A stretch of 64,000 nucleotides of DNA from Hyperoplus lanceolatus (taxonomy: Eukaryota > Chordata > Actinopteri > Uranoscopiformes > Ammodytidae), in assembly GCA_026929865.2 (NCBI GenBank), contig CM049406.2, forward strand, positions 28,618,501 to 28,682,500. Reading direction: 5' to 3'. Positions 13,912 to 26,542 of the stretch are shown piece by piece. A program made the position numbers and the translations under genes. The stretch's first letter is position 1. Each line of letters opens with the position of its first letter. Below the pieces are notes generated by a model, which saw only the letters and a list, made by a program, of their open reading frames with translations, was not told the origin of the DNA and did not search any database.

Positions 13912-15813
13912 AATGTTTTCCCGGCATAATGCAGCCTATGTCACTATCACAATGAACATTGTGGCTAGTTAGTGTTTTGCGGGTCAAAGCCCCTTTGTCC
14001 ACGTAATAGTGGGACTAATCATTACAGATGCATTTGGACCTGTGCTAATTGCATGATTGCCCTATTAGCCTACGTGGCTGGACTAGTAAGCATGCAATGG
14101 GCCACAAGGGGCCCGATGCACGCTCAATTATCCGCTGACTGTTTGTATATGTAAAGATTTTACTCGTCTGTGAATGGTCCAGCTAAGAGCTTGTTAACAT
14201 TGCCTCTGAGCTCACTGTGTGTTTTTGTGGATGCAGGCAGCACTAATTGTTACAAGCATCAGCATAAGGTGCTCAAGCAATTAGTGGCCATATTGGAAGC
14301 TTCCATTTTGGCTCTACCAAGGTAGAGACAAAAGCAATAAGCTGTAAAGCTATTTTGGCTATGTGAGGGTAGTTAAAAAAGCTAAAAAAAACAGAACATT
14401 GACATATTGCCTTATTATAATGTTGTTATGGCTTTGTACACTTGTAGTAGACATATAGCAACCTAGCATTTATCTTGAGATGTGTTAGGCCCTGCTGACA
14501 AACATTGACTTTCCTTTTTAGTTCCAGTTTGGTTTCCGCCAACTCCTGGCTATTCAACTGCTAAATGTTACACAATCTTCGCCAGCTAGCAGCTCACTTT
14601 GTCTGTCTAATGCTACATGCTAAAAAGCTAACTGCTTTTGTCAAAAGCGACCTAATGAGTGCATTCAAACCAAAAAATGTAAAGATGCTAAAAGGCAATC
14701 TAAATCTAAAATTAATGTCAATGTGATAGCTCTGTGTGTGCACTACTAAAAGTGACTGCTTCCCAATAAGTAAAATTAATACTTGTTAGTGCAGCTTTTT
14801 GGCAATAGGCTAATTCCAATTAACCACATTTTCTCTAGGCAATTTCCCTTAGGAATATGCCTTAAGTGGTTTCTAAAATGTGTCCTTACTTAGCATTCAG
14901 CATCATTAGCATCACTCTAGGAAAGCAGATTGTTCCTGCAAATATGTGTACTTAAGTTAATGTGATCTATATTCCAAACATAGCTTAGGGTAATATGGCT
15001 GTAGGGTGCGATGTGTTCCCCATCCCCACTGTACTTTCAATTACCAGAATTTGCTTTCTGCTGCTGCTGACAAATATAAACCGAAGCACCAGCAGTACTC
15101 TGTAAGGGACCTATTTGGAGGGGATCACACTAGCAAGCAACTAATAAAGGAGATGTTGCAGAATGCATTTAGGGACTTTATTGGGCTGCTTGACTCTGTG
15201 CTAAGCAGATTGCGTGATTATCAGATCCATAGATGATGAAAACTGAAGGAAAGAGTGGGGAAGAAGGTATTGGAACTGGAAAAAAGTGCTGTGATGGAAT
15301 GATGAGGGAGGGAAGAAAGGTTGATTGATAAAGATTGAAAGACAGAAGGCACTGTAGTAGCCTATGATATACATGTGGGGCCTAATGGAATTTATTTTTG
15401 TCTCTAATAGCACTTAACGATTTATTTTTTGAAAATTGGCAATAACTTATGTTATGCGTCAGCAGTTACCCTTACGCATCTAAATTATGATATAAAGGTT
15501 ATATATATAAAAAATGTTCAACCCAAATGTATAGATTTTGAATATTTCATAAAAGCGATTCATTCGGTTATTCCAAAGAGAAAACATCTATATGACGGAC
15601 ACTTCATAAACATTTGCAATGACATTGCAGGAAGAAAACCTTAGCAATGTAAACACCATTTAATGTAACTAAACAACCATCGATCCATATAAATGCTCAA
15701 CACAATTCAGGATTCCAAAAAAGACACTTCCAAAAAGTCAACAATTGATTGGAAATATTAGAAATAACAAATAATCCTGATAATTAGTGATACTGATGCG
15801 TAATTGTTGATAA
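13912..15813. other. Non-coding stretch, nothing recognised
   Basis: No recognisable coding region, RNA gene or transposon ends. ORFs of 60-76 codons here lack protein-like composition. Confidence 0.5.
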
Positions 15814-15827
15814 CCCCCTTGATCACC

Positions 15828-16012
15828 TTTTTTATATATATATATATTTTTTTTTTGCATTTTTATGCTTTTATTGATAGTGTAGAGACAGAGTTGAAAT
15901 TGGGCAGAGAGGGGGGTGACATGCAGAGAACGACCGTGGGCTGGTATCGAACCTGGGTCCGCTCCTGGCCAAGGCCCATGGGGGGGACGCCCTACCAACT
16001 GAGCTAAGGGCG
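15828..16012 (-). mobile_element. tRNA-derived SINE with 14-bp target duplication
   Basis: On the minus strand the head reads as a tRNA-like promoter. The A box lies in CTTAGCTCAGTTGGTAGGGC and the B box in GGTTCGATACC. A non-tRNA body and an A/T-rich tail with a (TA)n run (about 15835-15846) follow. Identical 14-bp CCCCCTTGATCACC copies flank it at 15814-15827 and 16013-16026. The C run makes the exact 5' boundary uncertain by a few bases. It is not a functional tRNA gene. Confidence 0.9.
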
Positions 16013-16026
16013 CCCCCTTGATCACC

Positions 16027-17537
16027 CTTTTAAATTTTTATATGTATACAGACTTCTTAAAGCTTAAAGCTATCGTGTCCAGTATATTGTAGCAACAGCA
16101 TTTTTTGCATTTATTTCATTTAACCTTTATTTATACTAAACATTGCTGCCAAGAATAGGAACAGGATTAATAAGCTTATTAAAAAAAACTCTTTCTATGT
16201 GCCATAGCTTGGTAGGGGTTAATTACAAAATGTTTTGGTGAAAAAAGAGATGAGCTCAAACCTCAACTTGAAGGTCACTCATTGTCTGGTGTATTTTTAA
16301 AAAATGTGTTGAGTGAGTGTTTACATATGCCCAGAAGCTCCACATAACCTTTGTAAAATGTCTGTGTCTTGGCCTTTAATTAGTGAATCTATTTGAACTG
16401 TTTTAGTCAATTAACTTATTGGCTCCAGGCTTCCTAACACTACTATGTGTTGATGTGTGTGTGTACGTTTAAGTATGGTATTATGTAGTGATAGTATATC
16501 TTGGTCACTAATCAATAAAGAAACATACAGAGTATCTCAAAAAGAGTCGACTTTTTTTTATCAAATAAGAAAAATGGCATTTATTTTTAAAGATTAGTCA
16601 TTTTTTAATATTTTTAAGTTGAGCTAAGTTGATTTTAGTATCTGTTACGCTAAGATACTTTAAAAGTTGAGTTAAGTGCAAAGTACAAGCTTTAGGTTTG
16701 CAGTTAAAACCTATGAAGGCAGTCTGAGAGAAGCCCAAGAAGTTATGTGAACTGTAATTAACATCCCCAATGTCGGAAATATTAAAAGATAACAAGACAA
16801 ATGAAGTTTGCCTCCATTTGGCTTCACTAAAATAGTGTACATAAAACTTCACGACTAAAAGGAATATGCATGATAGTAAACATGCCCTGGACCAGAAGCA
16901 TTAACCCCACTTGTAAATGACAAGGCAGAACAGTGCAAGTGATTTTATGGGATTTCACATCAGCACATATAACTGACAGATGAATGATGGCTGCAGATTA
17001 GCTCACCATTTGCGGTAGGAATAGGTGTGGAGAAGAGTAGAATTTCTCCAGATTCCTCCTGGTCAACAAAGGGAAACCTGTTTATTTTTGTATTATTCCC
17101 TAATTTTGAGAACATAATGGTATACTTGTAATATGTCATTAGCACATAAACAATGATTTATGTATTTTTTTAAAACAGCATATTCTGAGTGTGTGGGGTG
17201 ATATGACTTTTAGCAGACCGTGCCACTGACAAGATGTTGTTCTCCTAATTATCATCTGGAGAAGGTTTTAACAGAAGTGATGATGGGCCTTAATTGACCA
17301 TATGGCTGTTTGTATATCTGGATATTGACCAAAGAACATACTGTTAAGACACAAACACACACACGCACAGATCCACACACACCCACAGAGAGACACACAA
17401 ACACCCACACACAGGCCAACACGGTGTTAAATTTGTCAGGGTTCCAGTTTCCAACCACAGCCCATCAGAGTGTCTCCCAGCATGCATTAACTGCATTATG
17501 CTGACATTATTGCTGGCTCTGCTTCTTCGTTATCCAG

Positions 17538-17538
<1 letters not shown>
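16027..17538. other. Non-coding stretch with an interrupted CA-rich patch
   Basis: Nothing recognised beyond an imperfect CA-rich patch at about 17350-17420 (acac mixed with ccaca and gaga). Confidence 0.5.

Positions 17539-17588
<50 letters not shown>
17539..17588. repeat. (TG)n microsatellite
   Basis: Pure TG repeat of about 25 units. Confidence 0.95.
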
Positions 17589-17591
<3 letters not shown>

Positions 17592-18387
17592 ACGTCCTTC
17601 CTACCATCTTAGTTTAAGAACAGATTCAGCCTGTGATTCAGCCACTGTAATGTATGTCAAAGCCAATTACATGTTTCTCTTTTTTTAAATCAGGGGCTCT
17701 ATCATGACACTCTCTTTGTTCCTCAATGTATTAATCCAGCCACACTGGAACTTTTTGGAGCACCACACTTGCTTTATCTTTAATCATTCTTCTTTTCCTC
17801 AAGTGTAACACGTTTCTGTTTTCTTGAACAGTTAAAGAACTGAAAGTGAGGTGGAGCTAAGGCTTCCCAATATCCTCCATGGGTTTTGAAAAGGGTGCCA
17901 TGTTAAATACAGACAGCTACAGTATATTTAAGCTAGGACGCAACGATTGACATTTTCTTGGTTTTGATCGGGAAGTTGTTTTCAATTTGTCCCAAAAATT
18001 CTTGGAATAAGAAATGGAAAAGTGGTGTTATGCGACACAGACAGATTGCAGAGGTACATGGGGGGCGACTGGCTCTCTGTTTTGCCTCGAGTGAGTAGGA
18101 AGACTTGGATGTAAATGTGTATTCTATCCAACAGTCAAATATATTTCAGAATATCTATAGTCTCCCGACACTGACAGAGGTTGTTACTGCCCCCACAGTA
18201 TATTACTTTACGAGACTTGTTTGAACAAGAATGTCATAGCATGAGTCTCGTTTTATTATTCTATTATTTCTGTGTCATTTTGGCATTTCACAATTGTGAT
18301 TTCTGAAACAGACACGGGCAAATTTCACCTTCTGCAGAGAAGATTGAATTGCGGTATATGAAAACTCTCCATCTACTGTTGAAAAGT

Positions 18388-18879
18388 ACTTAAAGGTCAC
18401 ATATTATGCTAAATGCACTTTTTAAATGTGTTCTAACATATCCATGGGTCCACGGTGTGCCTAGAGACTGCCAAAATATAAAAAAATAACAATCTCTCCT
18501 TTTCTCACTCTCCCCCTTTCTGAAACTCCCACCCCTCCCCCCCAATATACTCCAGTCAGAATTCTCCTCGTTTCTGACCTCAAAAACTGGAAAGCCAAAA
18601 GCTTCCACTGTGCAGCCCACACCCCTATTTCTTATTGGTCCACGGCCCTGACAGACAAAGGGCGGGGGGAGCTCAAAGATTGTATATTTACGAGGGGAGC
18701 TGCAGCTCTTTTGAAAAAAATAGGCCATTGTCAGATTAGCTGAACATCAGCATAGTACAATAAATTATCTGAAAGTTTTTTTCAGAAAACAATTAAAGAA
18801 AAATGTATTAGGGACCACTAAGACCATATAATATGGTGTATAATAGAACCGAAACATGTATAATATGGGAGCTTTAAGT
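18388..18879. mobile_element. hAT-like MITE, ACTTAAAG...CTTTAAGT
   Basis: The left end (acttaaaggtcacatattatg) and the inverse right end (acttaaagctcccatattata) agree over about 20 bp. It is about 492 bp and non-coding. The aaaggtcacatattatg start belongs to a common class of fish MITEs, also seen at 24185-24659 and in the outer element at 41203-45880. No clean flanking duplication was found. Confidence 0.75.
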
Positions 18880-19381
18880 GAAAGAAGGGAGTGTTCCCAC
18901 TATTTCAAGTTGACTTAAAAATAACAGTGCTGGCCACTGTAATCTTGGAGTATAATGTAATATTTGATATTATTTGTGCCACTGAAAAGTCCAAGGTGTC
19001 ACACCAAAGGTCACAAGCAGAGAATCAAGGCACTCTGTAGATTGAATGACCACCAGTTAGTGCTATGGAGCAATGCACCTCAAAATTCTGGGTCCTACCT
19101 ACTCTTGTGATAACACACATTGGATGCGTGTTGATAGTAAAATAAAGTGGGGCCAGGACACATTGGAAGCCTCGGTGTGCGTTCCAGGAGGGTGTAGAGC
19201 AGGTGTGCAGCTGGCCGGGCTATTGCTGCTGACTCACGGATAAACACTGAGAGGTGAAGTAGCGATCTGCTAGGGGTTGAGGAATACAGCTGGCCTCTAA
19301 TGCTGATGGACCTCCCCACGGGGTCTGATGTTTGCCAAAGGGCCTGGGCCAGGTGCTGGGCGGCATATGCACACGCACGCA

Positions 19382-19536
<155 letters not shown>

Positions 19537-19921
19537 GAACACACATCCGTAGCTAAAAAATGAGCACAACTCGCATATGTGTGTCAGATCTAATAAGGAT
19601 TCCCAGCTGCGGTAATTGCGCTACACAGACAGTGAGCTGATGAATTCGGCTGTAGGTTCGTGCTCTCTTGCTGCAGAGAAAAATGTAGCTTCTCTTTTTT
19701 TTTTTTGGCTCAGAGAAAGAGAACAAAGCTGGAACACGGGATCCCCACATCATGCTCTAACTTCCAAACTAGAGCATGAATTACTTAAAGGAGTCAGGGA
19801 GGTCGCAATGCTTTTACTTGAGCCTTTGGCTTGGTCACTCAGCGTCTGGATTGGAGGTTTAAGGCAAGGGAAAACAACATCATCAACCTTCTAATTATTA
19901 CTGGAGATTTGATAACCTTAA

Positions 19922-20670
19922 AAAGATGAGACACTGCAGGCAAAAAGGCATTTTCAAGCACTGGTCAAATTTGACATGTTTTCTTCCAAATATGAATAAC
20001 AGGACCAATATGTTAATGTAGGTGTTTATATAGTCTCGCAAAGCCAGACCAAACTACAGCAAGTAGTATGGTCTGGAAGCACTCCGTTTAGAGCCGTCTA
20101 TTCGGGGGGAAACTGGGCTGGCCTGTTTTTATTTATTTAAACCAATCACAATCATCTACGGCGGGGCTAACCCCGGGAAGCAGCCAATAGAGGCGTAGCG
20201 TTGTTTGCCGACGCCAGCGCTTAATAGACGCTGGCGGGAGTGGTCAAGCCAGACTAGTGTTTATATAACTAAACTTTGTCTTTCTCCTATACAGCCAACT
20301 TTAACGGCCAGTATCTCGATAGTAGTTACTTTTCAATACTCTCAGCCAAATATCTCAATTTCTAAAGCCCTTTCATCAGTTTTAATGATGTTTAAGGTTT
20401 AGATTAGAAAATTAGATAAGATTCATGATGCCTTTTTTTAAATGCTGAAAAAGATTTATTAATTAAGCCCTTTTCATTCATAGCATTAAAAAAAGGCTGT
20501 ATCCAAAATCTCTCCCGTAGAAACTTTTGGACTAATATTTTGTAAAAATGTAATTCAAGATTTCAACTTTGGCTTTATCCAAGTTTTTAATGAGATGCTA
20601 ATGTCCACATAATTAGTTAGATATTGCCAAATGTAATCAATGCTACCCTATTCACCTGCAGTGTCTCGCC
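19922..20670 (-). mobile_element. TTAA-flanked element, copy 2, inverted and split by a MITE
   Basis: The reverse complement matches copy 1 (7067-8416) at both ends and through the block ending in cggccgttaaag. It is an internally deleted version, about 515 bp once the nested MITE (20031-20256) is removed. The right end is gtgtctcgcc followed by TTAA (20671-20674). The left end is degraded (TTAA at 19918-19921, then aaagatgagacac). Extensive divergence from copy 1 implies an old family. Confidence 0.75.
20031..20256. mobile_element. Short MITE, TAG...CTA ends, 9-bp target duplication
   Basis: It starts tagtctcgcaaagccagacc and ends aagccagacta. It is flanked by GTGTTTATA at 20022-20030 and 20257-20265. 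The paralogous TTAA element copy 1 holds the single, uninterrupted site (ataaacacc near 8308), which confirms the insertion. It contains an 8-bp perfect stem (cgccagcg, then cgctggcg, about 20212-20236). A 9-bp duplication is typical of Mutator-like elements, though hAT with an ambiguous base is possible. Confidence 0.82.
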
Positions 20671-20674
20671 TTAA

Positions 20675-21076
20675 GATACATGTTCTGGTGGGAACACCTA
20701 AGCTGTATTTGGTTTGCGAGAGAACTTTTTCCAGCTTGACAGTCCGTCTAACCCTTTTTCTATTAACATCAGCGCTCCCCATGTTTCTCATTTCCCTCAT
20801 GCGTTTTTCTATTTTCTGTGCAAACACGGTATCTAACAACTCACTCCTCGGTGAAGGTCATGGAACAGACAATCCAATAAACATAAGCCCTCCCCCCTCC
20901 CTTGACTCCGCTATCCTATATCTTGGATGTTATTTAAGCGTGACACGCGGTCGATTTTTTCACTCCTCCTCCTCCTCTATTCTACATGGATTGGAGATGT
21001 TCCTGTCTTTTTGTCCCCTTCCAAGTTTCCTTTTCCAAGTTAGGTACATAGGCAAACTGTGTGTGTGTGTGTGTGT

Positions 21077-21137
<61 letters not shown>

Positions 21138-21617
21138 TGTGTGAATAATGCAATGAGAACATTAAATGTCAGGGCTAAAAACATTCCCTCTATTGTCTCG
21201 CTGGCATTCGAGCCATGTTTTATGCATTTTATAATTAGCGGGCAAATTCTCAAGAGGAGAGGGAGGGAGCTGTGGGGAGGAGAGTGGGGCGTGCGAGCTA
21301 TGGGGGATCACTTAGTTCTGCAAGAGGTGTGCGTTTTATTAGAAGTTACAGGGCTTCATTTGAAAGGCAAATCTACCCCGCAGCTCCTTGGGAGTAAAAA
21401 AACCCCATCGCAAGGGATTCAGTCTCCGAATCAATATCACTTTTAGCATGTATGAGCTGCTTCCTTATATAAACGTATGTGATGCATATTTTATAAGAGC
21501 GGGGAGGGAAACCTAGCTATTTGTTCCAAAAGCATGACCATGAGCAAGTTAATGTTTTAGTTCATTTGCAAAGTTGGTTTAAACTGTTGGGTTAAAATGT
21601 GTGGGAAGTCTAGTTGG
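20675..21617. repeat. Non-coding stretch with a (TG)n microsatellite at 21059-21143
   Basis: The TG tract is interrupted by ctg twice. The 268-codon ORF spanning 20640-21446 runs through it, includes a long Cys-Val block created by the repeat and shows no domain, so it is not called as a gene. Confidence 0.6.
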
Positions 21618-21621
21618 AGAG

Positions 21622-21692
<71 letters not shown>

Positions 21693-21693
21693 A
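21618..21693. repeat. (GAAA)n microsatellite
   Basis: About 18 units of the GAAA tetranucleotide. Confidence 0.96.
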
Positions 21694-21721
21694 GAGGCAG
21701 GTAAGAAAAGGTGATGTACAG

Positions 21722-21950
21722 TGGTGTAATGTTACTAATTACATTTATTCAAGGACTGTTCTTTCTTATGTTGAAGTTTGAGACATTTGTACTTAACTCA
21801 AGTGTCTTCTTTTAATGCTTCTTCATACTTCTACCACACAACGATTCAGTGGGAAATATTAAACTTTTTACTCCACTACAATAATCTGATCATTTAAATT
21901 ACTTTACGAATTAAGATTTTTGACTTTATTGTGCATCCAAAAAATGTTTT
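21722..21950. mobile_element. Interspersed DNA-element fragment (Lys/stop-rich, non-coding)
   Basis: The phrases gtacttaactcaagtgtcttc, acttctaccacaca, gtgggaaatatt and ctttttactccactaca match a repeat I remember as common in fish genomes. Ends and superfamily could not be fixed. Confidence 0.45.
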
Positions 21951-22101
21951 CATAATGCTTTATCTAAATAAACAAACTAGGCTGACAATTATAGCTTTAA
22001 CTAGACTGCTGCTTATCCCCAGACATCTAAAGTTCCATTCAAGCTATTTCAGAGTAAAATGAATACAAGTGAGACAGAACTTACATTGCCTATATATCAG
22101 G

Positions 22102-22215
22102 GGTGTCAAACTCATTTTCACTAAGGGCCACTCTATGATGATATGATAATTACACTAAGGGCCGACATGGAGTTAACTGACATGCCTTCTTTTTAATCCA
22201 AAAAGTAAAAACAAC
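22102..22215. mobile_element. hAT-type element end (ggggtgtcaaactcattttc)
   Basis: Begins with caggggtgtcaaactcatttt and has two gggcc(g/a) phrases, features of an abundant fish hAT family. Only one end is present. An inverse match (gggccttgagttagacatgtg) occurs at about 47591-47612. Confidence 0.5.
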
Positions 22216-22244
22216 ATATCTATGAATATATTGTATACAACCTG

Positions 22245-22305
22245 CGTACAGGGTCATAGGCTAGGTTTCATTTCAACATTTTGGGGGACAAATTATAGGT
22301 GGGGG
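22245..22305. mobile_element. Interspersed element, left part, split by a hAT insertion
   Basis: It shares with 11165-11190 the phrase ending in (a)ggtggggg. The rest of this element continues at 23504-23665 after the hAT copy at 22306-23495. Class unknown. Confidence 0.6.
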
Positions 22306-23495
22306 CAGTGTGAATTTTGGCAGCATATTCTGATTTAGTCTTAGTCTTATGAATATCACACCATTTAGTCTTAGTTCTATTCTAGTCATCTAAAAATATT
22401 TTAGTCTTAGTCTAGTCTTAGTCGACTAAATATAAGCAGAATTTAGTTGACTAAATCTTTCTTCATTGAATGGTATCAAGGTTTGAATATGCAATACAGA
22501 CATATTTAATGGTTGTAATACAAAACATGTATTCTATTCTATCCTAATAATCTCACATAAAATCAGTGTACCTGACTGGGTGGAGGGAGGGGGGGTTTTA
22601 AGAGCCTGTGCCCGGGGGCCCATTATCTCATGATCTGTCTATGAACCAACTGGATTCCACAATCTTTTTGCTTTTTGCGGGGAGCATGCACAAGCATTAT
22701 TTATAAAAAAATAAAAATAAAATAAAAAGTGGGGGCCCCACACTAGGTCTTGAAACGGGCCCCGAGATCGCTAAGGCCGCCCCTGGGCAGCAGCAGCACG
22801 CAGTTAAGGCACTGACAAAAGTGAGCAACTGCGCTTTCCTTTAAGCAACACTGCTGCCGCTGTGTGTGTTAGGACTTCTATTGCATCAAAGCCTTTTTGA
22901 TAATAAAATGAGAGGTTTTAATTGAACGCTGTCCATGCGTCGGAGTTGATTGTAACTTACTCGGGTGAAAACAGAAACTTACGGAGGGAGGCGGCAGTTT
23001 CACAGTTCATTTCCTATATAGTTGCGCAGTCAGTTTGGGGACCTGGCTCTGTGTATTCAAGCTCGAGACACAGCCTACTACAAACAGATCGCGGAACTTA
23101 GCCGTTCCCCTAGACAACGTTAATGGGCAGGATATCCCTGTCTATCATTTTGTCCATCAAACCGCAGAATTTTTCTGCACAGCGGCTCACTCCACCCGCT
23201 CACACTGCCGAGGTCTCTCGTCGATTTTCACCGTCACAGGGTTGCATTCGCTGCTTTGCACTGATTGGATTTCTTCCCAACTTGTCTCACAGTTCTGATT
23301 GGATCTCTTCTCCATTCGTCCCGCCCTAACAGTTTCGTCTCGTTCCTATTCGTAGACTATAGTGTCAGTTATATTCGTCTCAGTCTTTGTCATCATATCT
23401 GCCTTTTTATTTAGTTTTTATTTAGTTTACGTCCGTGAAAAAGGTTTGTTGACTAATATTTTTCGTCATAGTCTCAGTCAACGAAATTAACACTG
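22306..23495. mobile_element. hAT element (CAGTGT-AATTT ends) with 8-bp target duplication
   Basis: The left end CAGTGTGAATTTTG and the inverse right end CAGTGTTAATTTCG differ at 2 of 14 positions. Perfect GGTGGGGG copies flank it at 22298-22305 and 23496-23503. The body carries repeated ttagtc/gactaa phrases near both ends, a T/A-rich centre and no intact transposase. A paralogous uninterrupted site exists near 11178-11190, which proves the insertion boundaries. Confidence 0.9.
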
Positions 23496-23503
23496 GGTGG
23501 GGG

Positions 23504-23665
23504 GTATGGGGGTGCTCCCCCAGAAATTTTTGAGCATCAAAAATTTTATTTCCTGCATTCTGGTGGATTTTTATTCATCTATCTGTGCCTTTTTGCATCA
23601 TTTTATAGTGGAAATATTATTTTTCTGTGAAGGAAAAGACAACATTCAGGTTCCTAAAGAAACAA
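23504..23665. mobile_element. Interspersed element, right part
   Basis: Continues the element of 22245-22305: cccccagaaatttttgagcat and atttcctgcattctggtg match 11200-11255. The true right end is not recognised. Confidence 0.55.
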
Positions 23666-24184
23666 CTATTGCAAATATAATGCAGTAAGGCTCTCAGGCA
23701 TCCTGGATTTTTCAAAACTTTCTGCAAATTGAAAACATATCACATGTTTTGGGTATTTCTTTTTTAGGAATCATGACTCAGCACCTTAAGATTGGTAATG
23801 AAATGACACCCACCATTGGAATTGAAAAGGGTGGGCAGCTAGCTAGTTAGCTAAATTGTAACTTAAGGCAAAAGTTGGAAACAAATCATGTTAGCATTCT
23901 TCCTTAGACACTTGACACAATCAGTCATCAATATTGGCATGCTATTTAGCCTCATAGATTGGTCTATTTACAGTCCACAGGAAACTGACATATTTTCTTT
24001 AATGCAAGTTCAACAATTCACGGCTAACAAATGGGAGCATGTGCGACATGCGGATATGGCACAGGCTCTGCATGCAGCAAAAACGGCAATACACAATCAT
24101 GTGTGACCCTCGGGTTGGTTGTGGTTGCACTGCTCTCCAAGAAACGGAATAAACAAAGGCTGGAACTTTTCTGTTAGCAGAAAT

Positions 24185-24659
24185 TAAAGGTCACATATAC
24201 AGTAATGCTGATTTTCAGGTCCAAAATTATAATTTAGGTTCCTACTAGAAACTGTTTACATGGTGCTGTGTTAGAAAAAAAATTATTTTCTCTCCGTGCC
24301 ATTTCTGAATCTCCTTTTTTCACCCTATGGCTGAAACGCTCCGTTTTAGGGCTTTCACAAAATCCCAGTCTGCTCTGATTGGCCCTGAATCCAACTGCCT
24401 GTTAGATTCAGGGGTATCTCAGGCTTTGCTTATCATAGGTGGACTCGAGGTAGTGTTCAGTTAGGTTGGTAATGTGGGGGCGTAGTTTCTCTCCTTATGA
24501 CGTCATAACGGGAGAGATCTGAATGGGGTTTTTGAACACAGGTTTTCAGAAGATGGATGTCAAGAAAAAGGCTAGGTTATTGTTTTTTTCTCATACTTTG
24601 GGAGTCTAGACACACCAGGGACCCAAAGCAATGACATTTTGCATAATAGGTGCCCTTTG
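24185..24659. mobile_element. hAT-like MITE (AAAGGTCACATAT...CACCTATTATGC class)
   Basis: The left end ttaaaggtcacatatacag and the inverse right end tcaaagggcacctattatgc share the same pattern as 18388-18879. It is about 475 bp and non-coding. No clear target duplication. Confidence 0.65.
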
Positions 24660-26471
24660 AGAGACAGTAAGCTCAAGCTATTGACTGTAGCTACTGTAAC
24701 TGACAGGTGGTTTAAAACATCCTATTTAAGGTGCAGTTGTGCACCTTATATACTACATTCACTACATGTATACAAATAGACTTGGTTGTTTGTTCCAAAT
24801 GCTTCAATGGACCTTAGTTGCATTCTCCTGATAAGTGGCCTCTAGTGGCTATGGGAGAAATTACAGGACCTGATAACAACTGAATTTCCATCACTTCATT
24901 CGCTCAGCTTGACATCATGTTCATTCACGTTGGCTTACTTCTTGTTGGGAGTGGGGCTTATGTTGGTAAGCAGTGAGTGATGTGTCTGTCCCCGCCAAGG
25001 CCACTTTCAGTCAATACAAAAGCTGCAGTAACGGCTGCTAGGGGAAAGAAATAAGCAGATATTTTTCTATATGCTGACTATGTATAAATAAAATAAGTAA
25101 AATTGTTTCAAATTAAAAGCCTAGTCACAATAATGAAAGAAATATACTAGAAGTCATAAAATAAAAGCATTTTATATGGATTTTTCACAAAAGTACGTTA
25201 GAATGAATACCAATTTATACAGAGAAAAAAAATAAAAATAATATAAAGTTTTAACTTAGTTGTAATAAACTGAAATTACATTTGTTTTTGTCACAAGAGT
25301 TTAGTCATTGTGTAAGTTGGGCCCACTGAACCTAACTTTTCTACAGTTAATACAAAAAGTTGGCCAATTTGTCACAGCCCACCCAAAACAAGTTTTATCT
25401 GCCCAATTAAATTAAAAAAAGCAGCACCGTTTTGGCAAGACTCAAAGTCGTCTGTTACTCCAATCTGTTTTAACATTGATTTGAATAGCTGAATAATTTG
25501 GCTGGCTAAATAAAACCTCTTGTCTGCCAGACACAAAAGTGTAAGTAATGTGATGTTGGAAGGAGCTGATCACTCATACAAAGCGTTTCAATGCTGCCTT
25601 CTTCTCACCAAAATTATTCCTGTCTTTTAGCCTTAAGATGTGTTACTTGCCTTCATGTGTAGCAGATCAGGAAATTAAATGGTAATTTGGAAGGAAATAT
25701 TTACTGGTTGTAATTTATTTTCACATTTTAGGACTGAATAATTATCTATTCCAGCATTAACATGGCAGAATATTGTAAAAATGATTTATTTATCAGAAAG
25801 CAGCACTCGGAGATATGTCCAATTAGACATGGTCTGTTGCAATTTTACTTGTATACTCAGTATCATAGAAAACGTTTCATAATAGTCACATTAGTTTGAA
25901 GTTTATTTAATGTTTTTATGTATACTTAGCAACAAGTGCAGCTTTTGTTAAATATGAGCGGGCCACTCCCAAAACATAACAAAAAGATATAATAAATTTC
26001 AATCATGCAGCACATTTTTAATTTGCCACCAGCTTTACCTTAGGCCATTACAGTACAATAAACAGCATCCGCCTTAACATTCCATTCATCAAGTCCTCTG
26101 CCTGCTTTAAGTCGCATAAATACATTCATTTGACAGATGACTCCGCTAATTGCCTATTTCAAACTGCTGCAATCTCCCGACGCAGCCAACGAAAATTTAA
26201 AATGCAGCGCGCCATATTGTTTTTTTCATGTCTGAGCCTGCATTCATCCACCTGCAATTAATTCTCTTAAATTGTTTGTACGATAAACAGGGAATACTAC
26301 CGATCCCCATCCACTTACAGCATCTTCTGCACTACTTTACATATCCGTTCTGAAATGTGTCCCCGAGGGGTCCTACTGAGAAATCCCTGCTGACAGCCAA
26401 ATGAAGAGTGAGCTTTCCACTTTTCTGAAGGGCACTGCAAAGTATTTTCAAAGTGTCGGAGTGTAAATACA
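24660..26471. other. Non-coding stretch, nothing recognised
   Basis: AT-rich, without transposon ends or coding features. The block 25900-26300 has mixed composition and could be regulatory, but nothing in the sequence proves it. Confidence 0.45.
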
Positions 26472-26484
26472 GTGTGTGTGTGTG

Positions 26485-26540
<56 letters not shown>
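26472..26540. repeat. (TG)n microsatellite
   Basis: TG repeat of about 34 units with one cg interruption. Confidence 0.96.

Positions 26541-26542
<2 letters not shown>

Noticed and set aside
15895-16012. Possible tRNA gene on the minus strand (A and B boxes)
   Set aside because: Followed by a SINE body and flanked by target duplications, with no proper cloverleaf 3' half; a SINE head, not a tRNA gene.
20640-21446. 268-codon ORF on the plus strand, the longest in the window
   Set aside because: It runs through a (TG)n repeat and a TTAA-element end, has a Cys-Val repeat block and no domain or splice signals; chance ORF.
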